This document shows, in pieces, positions 41,951 through 52,842 of a DNA stretch of 64,000 bases. Position 1 is the stretch's first letter; each line of letters begins with the position of its first letter. Both the position numbers and the translations under genes were made by a program. Origin of the DNA: Karstenula rhodostoma CBS 690.94 (taxonomy: Eukaryota; Ascomycota; Dothideomycetes; Pleosporales; Didymosphaeriaceae); assembly GCA_010093485.1 (NCBI GenBank), contig MU001497.1, positions 858,513-922,512 on the forward strand. Reading direction: 5' to 3'. The notes under the pieces were generated by a model. The model saw only the letters and a program-made list of their open reading frames with translations. It searched no databases and was not told the origin of the DNA.

Positions 41951-42493
41951 TCAGCCCGGAGTTAAAGCCTGGTCGCTAGTCGTCTGCATCGGTGAAACAG
42001 TTGATATCGGTTCCTCTGCGCTCTTTTCCGACAAACTTGTTTGCGCTTGAGGAGGTTGTCGTTCAGCCTTCTTTGGCTGACGCTTGGCTCCAATAGGAAA
42101 ACGCTTTTTGCTGCCACAAAGCGCGCATGTAATGACCATAACGTCGGCCCATGACTTCTTGCCTCCTTTGCTCTCGTTCTCGATGGCCTGCGTTGCTGTG
42201 CGCCCCGGTATGAGTACTGTGTTACATGTTTTGCATATCGTGCGTTTGAGCTCGGATGAAAGTCTCACTTGTCCTTTTCGCGAGACAGTCTGCAAATCGG
42301 AACCCAGCTGCAAGGCTAGCCCGAGGTGGTTTTGAGGTGCGCGACTGCTTTGTACAGAGTCCTGGGCTTTATTGGCGTCTGATGCGCCGGCTCGCAGAGT
42401 CAGATAGGTGGCTGCTTGGTACAGGAACGTGCTCCGGGAATGTAGATGTTTGTTTGGCACGCCTTTCGCCTTGGGCAGTTTGTCTTTGGCCAT
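41951..42493 (-). CDS. RPR2: RNase P/MRP protein subunit Rpr2 (Rpp21-like)
   Basis: This is a single exon of 180 aa. It has an N-terminal helix KHLHSRSTFLYQAATYLTLRA and a zinc ribbon built from CKTCNTVLIPGRTA and CALCGSKKRFPIG, the arrangement of the Rpr2/Rpp21/Snm1 family. A basic region and a Ser/Thr-rich tail follow. In the nucleus the subunit helps ribonuclease P process precursor-tRNA 5' ends. Its start is 372 bp from the divergent SUB2 start. It is convergent with the hydrolase pseudogene, 27 bp apart. Confidence 0.9.
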   Translation of the reverse strand: MAKDKLPKAKGVPNKHLHSRSTFLYQAATYLTLRAGASDANKAQDSVQSSRAPQNHLGLALQLGSDLQTVSRKGQVRLSSELKRTICKTCNTVLIPGRTATQAIENESKGGKKSWADVMVITCALCGSKKRFPIGAKRQPKKAERQPPQAQTSLSEKSAEEPISTVSPMQTTSDQALTPG

Positions 42494-42865
42494 GTTGAAA
42501 GCAAGTTGGGTGTGCAGTATCGGTGACAGAAGCGTGGACAGTAGGGCGGAGACAAACCGTGGCTACCGTTGAACCGGGCTAGGGCGTCTTGGCAAAGCGC
42601 AGGCCGCTTTTTCGCATCGACGTCGCGCCTGCGCCCTCTTACCTTCAGCCTCCGCCGCACCCCAAACTGCTTCAACCCCACCCTACTTCGACCTGCGACC
42701 GAGTTTCGATACTCTTCGTATAATATTCATCTCCTTTGCGCGCCTCGACTCCGACAGTCGCGTGCTTCGATAGGCAGCTTTGCGACTCCACGCGCGAGCA
42801 ACTAGATCCAACTCGCCCCTTCCCGCCTTCACAGATCCATTAGCACTCCCGACTCCCACTCCATC

Positions 42866-44693
42866 ATGTCTCACGAGGAAGATCTCATCGACTACTCCGA
42901 CGAGGAGATCCAGCCCACCGAGGCACCCGCCAACGGCACTGCAGGCGCGGCAAAGGGCCTGGCGGCAGATGACGCAGCCGGCGACAAGAAGGGCAGCTAC
43001 GTCGGCATCCACTCGACCGGTTTCCGCGATTTCCTTCTCAAGGACGAGCTCATTCGAGCGATCACGGACTGTGGCTTCGAACATCCTTCCGAGGGTTAGT
43101 CTAATCATTTCCCCCTCAGCCTTCCATACAACCTGAAGCGTCCGTCCATTTCCGCAACGAAGCGAACCCTGTTTCAACGATATATTGCTCTTGGGCACAC
43201 GCAACTTGGCGGGGTGTTGGCCCATGGTTGTCTCAAACCGACCTTGAACGGCGGCGGTGAAGCACTGCGCTGGCTCCGTGTGGCACAAGCGCTGTCCCTT
43301 CTTGATTGCCCGTATCGAAGGATGCAAGAGATTGCGCGAACTGGATATATCATACGAAAGAAGGGACACGCTGCTGCGCTGGGAGGACAAGCCAAGAGGA
43401 GGATGTGGTTGTCGCTATCGCGACCTGCGCTTGCATCATGGACGGACGCTTCTATCGCTTCATTTCGACGCTTTAAGAGACCCTTCTGACATAATTTTTT
43501 CCGTACAGTCCAACAAACCACGATTCCCCAGGCCATTCTAGGAAACGATGTCCTTTGCCAGGCTAAGTCCGGTCTCGGAAAGACCGCCGTTTTCGTACTG
43601 GCCACGCTCCAGCAACTGGATGAGAAGCCCGAAGCTGGCGTTGCAACTGTTCTAGTCATGTGCCACACCCGTGAGTTGGCATACCAGATCAAGAATGAGT
43701 ACAACCGTTTCGCCAAGTTCTTGCCCGACATTAAGGTCGGTGTCTTCTACGGTGGAACTCCGATCCAGGAAGACATCCGAATCCTCAAGGACAAGGAGAC
43801 TCACCCCCACATCATCGTCGGTACTCCCGGACGTATCAACGCTCTTGTTCGCGACAAAGTGCTCCGCCTCTCCAACCTGAAGCACTTCGTTCTCGATGAG
43901 TGCGACAAGATGTTGGACCAGAACGGTCAGTACACCCATCCAACTATTCGCATCGCCACCTGACCCTTTACCCAGACATGCGCAACGATGTCCAGACCAT
44001 CTTCCGTGCAACCCCGGCCCACAAGCAGGTCATGATGTTTTCGGCCACCTTGTCCGAGGACATCAAGCTTACCTGCAAGAAGTTCATGCAGAGCCCTCTC
44101 GAGATCTATATTGACAACGAGAAGAAGCTCACCCTGCACGGACTTCAGCAGTACTACATGAAGTTGGAGGAGCGCGAGAAGAACCGCAAGCTAAACGATC
44201 TGCTCGACACGCTGGAGTTCAACCAAGTCATTATTTTTGTGCGGTCCACTCAACGCTGCACTGAGCTTGACAAGCTTCTCCGTGAATGCAACTTCCCTAG
44301 CACTGCGGTCCACTCCGGTATCGGCCAAGAGGAGCGCATCAAGCGATACAAAGAGTTCAAGGACTTCCAGACGCGTATCTGCGTGTCGACTGATATTTTC
44401 GGTCGTGGTATCGACGTTGAGCGCATCAACGTCGCCATCAACTACGACATGCCCGACAAGGCAGACTCATACCTCCACCGTGTCGGTCGTGCTGGTCGTT
44501 TCGGAACCAAGGGTCTCAGTATCTCGTTCGTCAGCAACCCTGACGACGAGACCGTGCTCAAGGAGATCGAGAAGCGCTTTGAAGTGGAACTGCCGTAAGT
44601 GACTCTGCCCGCCCTACGTAGAAGCACAACTAATCTCCTCACAGTGAGTTCCCTGCGGAGGGTGTCGATGTTTCTACCTACATGGACAACTAA
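42866..44693 (+). CDS. SUB2: DEAD-box RNA helicase Sub2 (UAP56), splicing and mRNA export
   Basis: Exons are 42866-43094, 43509-43925, 43976-44594 and 44645-44693, with introns of 414, 50 and 50 nt; the product is 437 aa. It starts [16 protein letters not shown]. The Q motif [14 protein letters not shown] spans the first junction. Motif I is AKSGLGKTA, motif II DECD (the Sub2 form of DEAD), motif [11 protein letters not shown] and motif [12 protein letters not shown]. Sub2 works in spliceosome assembly and, within TREX, in loading Yra1/Mex67 on mRNA. The first intron is eight times longer than the others, and its acceptor TTTTCCGTACAG is preceded by a poly-T run. Confidence 0.96.
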
Positions 44694-45510
44694 AGAGTCG
44701 TCTTGTCCATACCTTCTCGAAGTGGTTAGTTTGATCAGTGTATGGTTTTATTCAATGGGATTTTATTGCTTGCAATTGTGACTCGAAAGTTGATCTGAAA
44801 AGTAAGCTCGGCGTCGGAGGCTCGGGCTCGGGTTCGTGTACTGTAGTCAAAAAGGGAATGACGATTTGAACTCGTGTGTCAAGACTGCTTGTCCCTCACC
44901 GCTCTCTCACATAGTGGACCCCGAACATTTATACTCAGTCCCAAACCATCCAGATTGGCGTCGTCTTTGTTTCTCGGTATCCGACAAGAAGGAAAACGTA
45001 CCTCCCCTTAGCGATGCTACAGCCCCATCGCCTGCACGCGTCCACTTTGGAACCAAATACCCCCTTCACTCTCACCGTGGTACTCAGACTGTGGTACTCC
45101 CATCTGCTTACCTCCCCGTCGCACCTTGCTCATCGCGAAGAAATCTTGGATGCAACGAACTCTGTCCATGTCAATCGAGCAGGCGACTTTCCTAGGTCGC
45201 GTCGCACCCACTCGCGCCACAGGCTCTCCATAGGCATGTCTGTGCGCTCACCTATCATCACGTTTCACGATAATAGCCGGAGGATGCACGGGGCCTGATG
45301 GGAATCTCGGTTCTGCATGCAGCCTGCAGGGCATCTACGGTGTGCTGGATGAGGTAGTCGGGTGGGTGGACGTCGAGCCGGGGGGCGCGAAGATCCGGCG
45401 GCGAAGCGGCGGCGCGATCAGAGCTTGAGTTTAGGGTGCGAGGGAGGGACGTGATGTGAGTGGGTGGGAAGGTAGGAGAGGAGATGGAGGGTTAATGGGC
45501 TGTGCTAAGG

Positions 45511-45517
45511 TATAAAA
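45511..45517 (+). promoter_or_regulatory. Consensus TATA box ahead of a 42-codon ORF
   Basis: GGTATAAAAGTG lies 30 bp before an ATG at 45547. The frame from it runs 42 codons to TGA at 45673-45675. The peptide is Arg/Val/Glu-rich with no signal peptide. There is no other gene to which this promoter could obviously belong, so it may drive a small or non-coding transcript. Confidence 0.3.
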
Positions 45518-48028
45518 GTGGTGCTATTGAGGGAGGGGGGAAAGACATGGTCAATGATGACATTAGGCGAGGGGTGGTTCATTCGACGGAGAGAGATGAG
45601 TGTTGGGAGGTGAGACTTCAATGGCGCAGAGTGAGCGGAGTGAGAGTTATTGAATTCCAGATTGAGAAGTCATGAACGGTGAATGTCACTGGAGAGGGTG
45701 GGTCGGTAGCGAAGTGGCAAGTTCCTGTATATGCGAGACTGATATGCTATACGGGCATGGTGTTAAGCCGCAGTCGAGGTCGCGATTCGTACATGCGACT
45801 CGGTACTCAGCATGGAAGTGCCGCGAACGATTTGAGCGGGCCGTCGCAAGTTCCGACGCTGACAAAAGCGCCACGATAGGAACGGGCAAGGCGTGCCAAG
45901 GATCGCGACAAGGATTACGACAAGGATCGTGACAAGGAAGGGGCTCGCTTGGATCTTCGTAGGGAAGAATATCAAGCTTGTTTTTGTATTCGCTAGGTCG
46001 CGTGTCTTTTCTGCGGTGGGTATTTTTAAAATTCCGTCCGTGTTTTGACGCATGGTGATCATCAGCCATGATGCAAACCCCTTTTGTGTACATGCCGATG
46101 ACTCGGAACTGACGACCGTCGCAGGAATAGGAGATATTGATGACCCAAAGAGATGACATTATTTCGGCTATAGTACTTTAATCACTGTATTTTACGATAT
46201 GAAATGGTTTGATTTTTAATGATTAGGGGTTGGTCGCTCATGTTCGTAGTCGTCGTATCGTCGGTCCAACGTTCGTCCGAAACGAAAACACCTACAGCAC
46301 GTGCAGCTGAAGCTGCAGGTGTACCGTTTGAAGAACAGCCCAGGAACGGATTTGGGTGACGCGGCAGCAAGGGTACCCTTGTGAAGGACCGCAACTCTCA
46401 GGAGTGAACATCTTCAGACAAGGTACCCGTGCTGGTGGTCCTGTTCGCCTCCTCGGTAAGAGCGTCCGGATGACGTTTTCGCGAGCACGCGCACATTCGG
46501 AAGACTGAAGCATGGTATGTAAATGTGGAAACGCAGTGTCGAAATACTCGTAGCGCACACGCATCGTCGATCTGGCACAGGAATAGCAGGGTACCTGAAG
46601 TACAGCATCATAACAAATGTACAGTATGGAAAGGTGGCGAGAGTGGCGACTGCAAGCCACTGGGCAGTAGAGGCAATATTGATCTGCAACGGCATGCTGG
46701 CTGAGTACATCTAATCGTACTCGTACACGTACGGCACACATGTAGGGTGCCGAATGCGGAACGACACCCAAATGTCGGGATGGTGTGGTCCCGGAGCCGC
46801 TGTCAAAAGTCAGCAAAGAGCTAGGCCTCGCATCCCAATCGGATGGTAGGCGTAAGCGAGAGCGAGCGAAAATCATGCCACTGTTGCCTTGATAAAGCAA
46901 CTAACTTGTTGGAGGTCTACATCCGCGTGGTCAGCGAAGAATGGCTGGGGTTTTATTGCGAGGTGCGGGTTCTGAAGTGAAGGGCCAACACCATGATCTG
47001 CCTGTGGAGACGCAGTGTGGGAGGATGTTGAGAAGTGTGAAACATCAAAATAACGATTGCCGCAGCGTGGCGGGGACGAAGTTGGCTCGGGAGGAACGGT
47101 GCAGATGCTGAAACGCATCTGTGCAGCTTTTCAGTAGTGTGTTTGTGCACCCAGCATGGCTGACGGCAAGAGTACGGGGCTTGGCAAGCCTTCCTCGCCG
47201 GGACAACAGAGGATCGACCGATAGCGAAATGCGGACGATCGTTTCCAAAGGGATGGGGGCGGATGGAGGTTAGATTGCAATCACCATGGGAGGGAGGCGC
47301 GGCGTCGTTAATCGACGTCTATAATAGCAGAGTGGGTTGGGTGGGCTTGGAAGGCTTGATGAGAGGGGCTCATTCAGGGAAGAGTCGCGGGCGCTCTGCT
47401 TCCTTGGTTCTGTCGTGCCCTAGTCGGGCCCGACGTCAAGCAAGCAGAGCCTTCCGCCCGGCTTTGCTGGCTCGGGACGACGACGTTAGCAGAGTGCGAT
47501 GGCGCCGGCTCCAAGGCCGATGGAGGTGAGGAAGTGGAAGGGGCTGGGCGGGCGAGCCGAGCCGGGCAAAATGTGGCCGTGGTGCAGGCGCGAGCGAGGC
47601 GCGAAGCATTTCCAAGCGGTCTGACGCAGGTGGGATATTGCGAGAGAAGTCAATTGAGGATCAGCTTCCATGCTGGGGTTGAGCGGTCCAGGGAGCGGAC
47701 ATTGCGAAGGCACGGAGCACTGGCGAATGGCGATGATGGCCTGGCAGCTGGCGTCTCGCGGCAACGTGCGCACCAGCACTTGGCTCGACTGGGCTTGGCG
47801 GCGCCGGGGCGATATCGAAGCCATCGAAGCCAGAACCGCTCCACGTCAGGATGTGAAGCGCGAGCTTGAGCGCGCGCAGACGCGGCGGCGATTGGCTGCT
47901 GGCGCGCTGTTGGGGACGGCGCTCTGGATCTGGAGGCAGTGCCCTTGGGCGAGGAGAGGAGAAGGCGGCCGAGCGCAGGACGGGACGAGGGGCGGGCTCG
48001 ACGGGGCCTGAGGCGGCGATCTCGTAGT

Positions 48029-48121
48029 GGACGCCGTGGACGCCGTGGACGCCGTGGACGCAGCACTTGGACGCAGCACTTGGACGCAGCGACAACGACA
48101 GCGACAGCGACAGCGACAGCG
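48029..48121. repeat. Cluster of three adjacent minisatellites
   Basis: GTGGACGCC is repeated four times (from about 48027). A GCAGCACTTGGAC-type unit follows (about 48059-48085, two copies plus a partial). Then come about five copies of GACAGC or its variant GACAAC (about 48090-48121). The shared GGACGC core suggests stepwise slippage from one seed. Confidence 0.85.
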
Positions 48122-49071
48122 ATGGGCTCGTCGCGTCGTGTGCTGGGGCGCGCCGCGCGGGCAAGGGCACGATAGCGCGCGATCAGACGAAGGACGGTAC
48201 TGGACTAGCTCTCTGCGCTGTCTGGGTGCGGCGGAGGATCTCCACAGCCTTTCTCGGCGGTACATGGCCTCGTCCTCTGAGCCCTCCCTAGGGCAACCGG
48301 CGCGGAGCCTCGAAGATGTGCACGGCACTGCTGCGCTGGAGCCAGCACCGCGCTGCATGCACAAGAGCAGCCACCAGCACAGGAGACAAGAGCAGGCGAG
48401 CACGTCGCGCGCACGAACGTGCCCGGCAATGACGCAGCGGGCGACGCGCCCCAATGAGATATACCTATGTATTCCTGCGACGATAAAGCCAGACAGGGCA
48501 CTGCTAGCGTGCGTGCAGCGAGCAAGCTTTAACATGCCGTAGCAAAGCTCGCGCTCGCGCTCGCTCCGCCGCCCTCCGCCTCCGCCTGCAGTGGTGCCCC
48601 CGTTCGCATCCTGTTGCTCTCGACCGTACCAGTTTCGCCTGATTTCTGCGCCTTAACTTCTGTTCCGCCCCGGCCACCTTCCCTGCTGTCCTTCTGTCGT
48701 TCGCTCTTTCCCATTGTTGCAGCGGAGTGCCAACCGCACCTGCCTCTTGGCCGCTCCGACCCACCGACCGACCGACTGTCGCGCCTCGCAGTGCCTGTCC
48801 CACACGCTGCTTCCTGAGCGAAACACAGAACAACGTTGGCGTCCGCCCTTCTGACCTGGTTCCCTCTTTATCGCATGCATATGACGCCCCAGTGAGGTCT
48901 CCAACACCACTGCACGCTCGTTGAAGCCGCCTCCATCTTAATCAGTAATTCGCGCATTCACTCGTCCAGCCCGCTCACCTCGCTGCTCGCTGCCGCGCGG
49001 CGTCGCCAACTTTCTGGCTCTCGTCCTCGCCGCTCCCTCCGCCCTCGACCCGACTCGCAACACCCCTCATA

Positions 49072-51701
49072 ATGGCGCCCGCTGTTCCTCGCCTGCGGAT
49101 TCTCTCAGGTGCGTCAAAACCCCTGCCTGTGCATCTTCCAATGCGCGTCTCCACCCTGCCTCGTCTGGATTGTGATGACTCCAACAAAGACGTCTCGACG
49201 AGACCCCCAGCACTGCACACCGGCTCGTCCCGGCCCCATCCTAAACCCCAGCTGACTCTCCCTAGTTGGCGGTAATGCTGTTTCGGCGTTTCTCTCATGG
49301 CGTTTGCAAGCAACCAATGCCTGCGACGTCACGCTCGTCTGGAAGTCTGGCTTTGAGAACGTTGCCCAGTACGGCATATCATTTAAGTACGTCACCCCTC
49401 GTCTCCCGCAAATTTCACACTAATCCAATGTTAGATCTGCGCTCTATGGCAACGAGCGCTTCAAGCCATATTCAGGTGTGTTTCCTTCCCCATCGCACCA
49501 GTCCTAAGGCGATGCTAATGCACCCAGTCGTGCGAACTCCCGAAGACGCTGCACATTCTTCTAAACAGCCATTCGACTATGTCCTGCTCTGCGTAAAAGC
49601 ACTCCCCGACGTATACGATATCGCAAACATCATCGAATCCGTTGTATCGCCCCAACACACGTGTATCCTTATGAACACAACAAACAGCCTCGGTGTGGAA
49701 TCGTATCTGGAACAACGGTTCCCGACCAACGTAGTCTTATCTCTTGTGTCGGGAGCAGAAATTTCACAAATTGGAGCCAGCGAGTTCGAGCACAAGGGTG
49801 CGACCGACATCTGGGTCGGTCCCGCCAACAAGAACCCCTCGATTCCGCCGCAGATCCAGTCCGACATGGCTGAAGCCTTGGCCATGACCCTTAGTTCGGG
49901 TCAAGTCGATTGCAAGGTGTCGCCCAATATTCGCCAGCAGCAATTTGAGCGCATGATTGGGTATGTTCCACCCCCGACCATCTGACACATTGACACTTCG
50001 CTAATAGTGGTACACAGCGCCATCGCTTTTCACCCTGCGAGCGTGCTCTTTGAAACCCCCAACCACGCCGAGTTGCTCGAAAAAGTTGGCGTGCGTCCGC
50101 TCGTCACCGGCGTCATCGACGAACTGCTTGCACTAGCTAAGGCGCAGGGCTGCATATTCCCCTCTGACTACCGGGAATCCACGATCCAGCAGATGGTTCA
50201 AACAGGCAGTACTACTAGCACTATGTACATGGATTTTGAAGCAAAGCGCCCCATGGAGATCGAGACCTACCTGGGCTCGCCCTTGAAGCTTGCGCAGGAG
50301 ACTCAAGTTCCTGTTCCCCGCATCGAGACGCTGTACGCGACCCTCCATCACATCAACATCGTAAACCGCACTAGACCCGCCGGAGCTCCTGTTCCTTCGC
50401 CAACCAATGGAGACCAACGTATGCCTCCCCCCAGACTCTCTTCTGCACCGTTGCCTCGAGGACCGCCAGGAGCAATGATGAATGGCAACGGCCCGATGAA
50501 AGGTGGTCCACGTCCCGGAAGTCGAGCTCCTTCCATGACCGGTCCGCCGCCGATGATGCGCAGGGGGCCTGCTTCTGGACCAGTCAACGGTTACCCGCCC
50601 AGACAGATGAATGGAATGCCCAACGGTCAACGACGACCCTCTTTCGAAGGTAACGACTTGGAAGAATTCAGTCACTTGATGCTTTACGACAATATGGCTG
50701 ATGAGGGCGGTCCTGGTGCTGGGTATGAGAATGGACCGAATGGACCTCCGTCTTCCAACGACCTGGCGCTGCGCGAGAGAGAGCTCATGTTGCGACAGAA
50801 AGAGCTACAGCTGAGAGAGCAGGAGATGAACATGCGTCGTGGCCCGCGTCGAGGCCCACCACCACCACCTCAGTCCCACATGGGTGGCTTCGATGAAGAT
50901 GAGGATGAGGACGACTTCTTCGACCCGATGGCCTCTCGCGGAACTGGGCCGATGATCGACCCCGACAACTTCGACATGATGAGCGTCACCTCAAAGCGAA
51001 ACCGAAAGGTTCCTAGTGCGAGTCAAATTCGGAAAAACCCTGAGATGGCCGGTATGGGCCCAGGGCCAGGGCCAGCTGGCGGAGGACGATCCCGCAATCC
51101 CTTCGCTCGCCCTGGCTTGAACAAAAACCGAACCAGTGCACGGATGATGGCTGATGTGCCCGGCTTACACGACTCAATCATGAACAACCCGTTGATGGGA
51201 TACTCGTCTAACCGATATGGCGATGTTGACAGGGGCGCGATGGGAGCTCAATCACGAACGAACTCCCTAACGGCAGCCCGACTCGACGAGCTCCAACAGG
51301 GCGGCAACTATAGTGCCTACCCCCCGATGGGCCGGCGTACAAGCCAGTCTCCTGGTAACCCACTCAGCCCCGGCCCGAGACCGATGGGACGCCCTTCGCC
51401 TCCGAATGGCTATGCCCCAAACGGGATGCCACCTAACGGCCGTCCGTCACCACCAGGTATGAGACAACCAGTTCCCCGACACCCTCCCGGCCACGGCAAC
51501 GCAGTCGCACCGCAACAAGTGGAGCAATACGCTGGGGTGAGCCAAAACCTTTACCCGCCCAAGTCCCGTCCGCAAGTTCGCAGTCTGACAGGTTCTGCAA
51601 GCGCCAGCGCTGGGAGCGGTAGCACCCAACTAGATTCGGAAAACTCTGCGCACAGCAGTCAGAGTAGCCTAGGCCCCCGCCCGCCCCTCGGCGTCCGGTA
51701 A
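49072..51701 (+). CDS. Ketopantoate reductase-like (ApbA/PanE) protein with long disordered Pro/Gly tail
   Basis: Exons are 49072-49108, 49266-49386, 49435-49475, 49528-49960 and 50018-51701, all GT-AG and in phase; the product is 771 aa. Residues 1-325 follow the ketopantoate reductase fold: a nucleotide-binding start LRILSVGGNAVSAFLSWRL, FDYVLLCVKALPD, CILMNTTNSLGVESYL and a C-terminal helical part with PLVTGVIDELLALAKAQG. Where the enzyme has the catalytic Lys and Asn of its K(x3)N helix, this protein reads FERMIGAIAFHPAS, so both appear replaced. Residues 326-771 are low-complexity Pro/Gly/Met/Asn-rich, with a charged coiled-coil-like piece (ALRERELMLRQKELQLREQE) and an acidic patch (DEDEDEDDFFDP). 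It is likely a non-catalytic scaffold-type relative; the role is unknown. Confidence 0.85.
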
Positions 51702-52842
51702 TAGAGATCTGTTTCATTTCGCATCGGCTTGGAGTATGTTTGGAGTTTGCATCACCACTGTTTTCGATTCGGCGACACATTGACGAAGCCATTTACTGGT
51801 TTGAAAGCTGGCGGTGCTGCCACGGACATATCGTTCTCGGGTTCTCATCACGCTGTTGACGGCTATCATCCTTCCTCATGGGGCCTTGCTACCCCTTCTA
51901 CTACTACGAACGCACACACCGGTTTTGCGTGACAGCGTGGCGATCCGTTTGTCATATTCGCATGTCGACGAACTGCCAGGGCTGAGCGGGCAGGGCCGGG
52001 CGGAAGTATCTTAATGACGAATAATTAGAGTTGGATTCGAAGGAGGACATGTTTGCACGTACACGCACAGACTGACCTTAGCGCAAGGTCTTTCCTTTTC
52101 TTTCTTTTGTTCGTTCTTTACGTGTTTTTTACCCAGTACATATTGTAGAAATTCTCACCGGCAACGTCTTTCCTTGCTTTTCTCGCAATGGCAGCCCGAC
52201 GAGGCGTCCGCTAATTCTTTTGCATGGGATATTTCCCTGCGGTGGCATTGGAGCTTTGGGTTCGGCTTTGTTTTTCTATACATGCACATTGTTCTCTCAA
52301 CGAGAGCTTGAACCTGGGTATTGATGGGCAGAAATGTACTGTTTGCGAGGGCTGCGAAAGAGCGATTAGGCATTGAGGAGGAGGAGATTTGTTGCAGGAT
52401 GGAGGGTGGTTTGGGAACAGAGCATACATACATAGTGGTCGGTGGATGGATAGAAAAGAATCGTTCTCTTCTCGCGCGAAATTGGGGCCTCGATCTGTAC
52501 TGCACCCTGGAGTGATCCACCCTGTGTAAGAGTGACCACATGAACGGCGTGGCTGTTCAAGTTGATGTATGGTCCAGCAAGACTATCCTGCAATACTTCC
52601 CGGGGTCTCGAGCAGATTACTACCTTGTGCCTGAAGACGGAATGGGCGTTGCGAGGATGTGACGCTCTAGGCGAGGTTTTGTGATCACCCCCACTTGGCA
52701 GGTGACGTTCGCCGCTTATCGCATCACAGCAGCCGCTCTCGCACTCCACCTCGACTTCACTCACAACATTCCCAGCCTCGCTCTTTTTCTCCTGTATGCT
52801 GATGACCTGTTTTATATTTTACACACTTCCTTTGTCTCAACG
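51702..52842. other. Gene-free stretch upstream of the MFS transporter
   Basis: It contains 3' flank and promoter sequence. The frame preceding the transporter ATG is open back to 52681 but without likeness to the family. No element was recognised. Confidence 0.5.

Larger units (their letters stand above)
44694..49071. other. 4.4-kb stretch without a recognised protein family
   Basis: Many overlapping ORFs occur on both strands (especially 47-49 kb), as expected from GC-rich sequence, but none shows a domain or natural composition. Landmarks are a G-rich region (about 45350-45480), a TATA box with a tiny ORF (45511-45675), minisatellites (48030-48121) and a pyrimidine-rich leader (about 48900-49071) belonging to the next gene. 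A non-coding RNA cannot be excluded. Confidence 0.5.

Noticed and set aside
44850..44935. Sequence with a TTCAAAT T-loop-like motif on the minus strand, considered as a tRNA
   Set aside because: The T-stem does not pair and no anticodon or acceptor stems could be found.
47650..48542. Overlapping ORFs of 100-230 codons on both strands
   Set aside because: Open in nearly all frames because of GC-rich repeats; none has a domain or natural composition.
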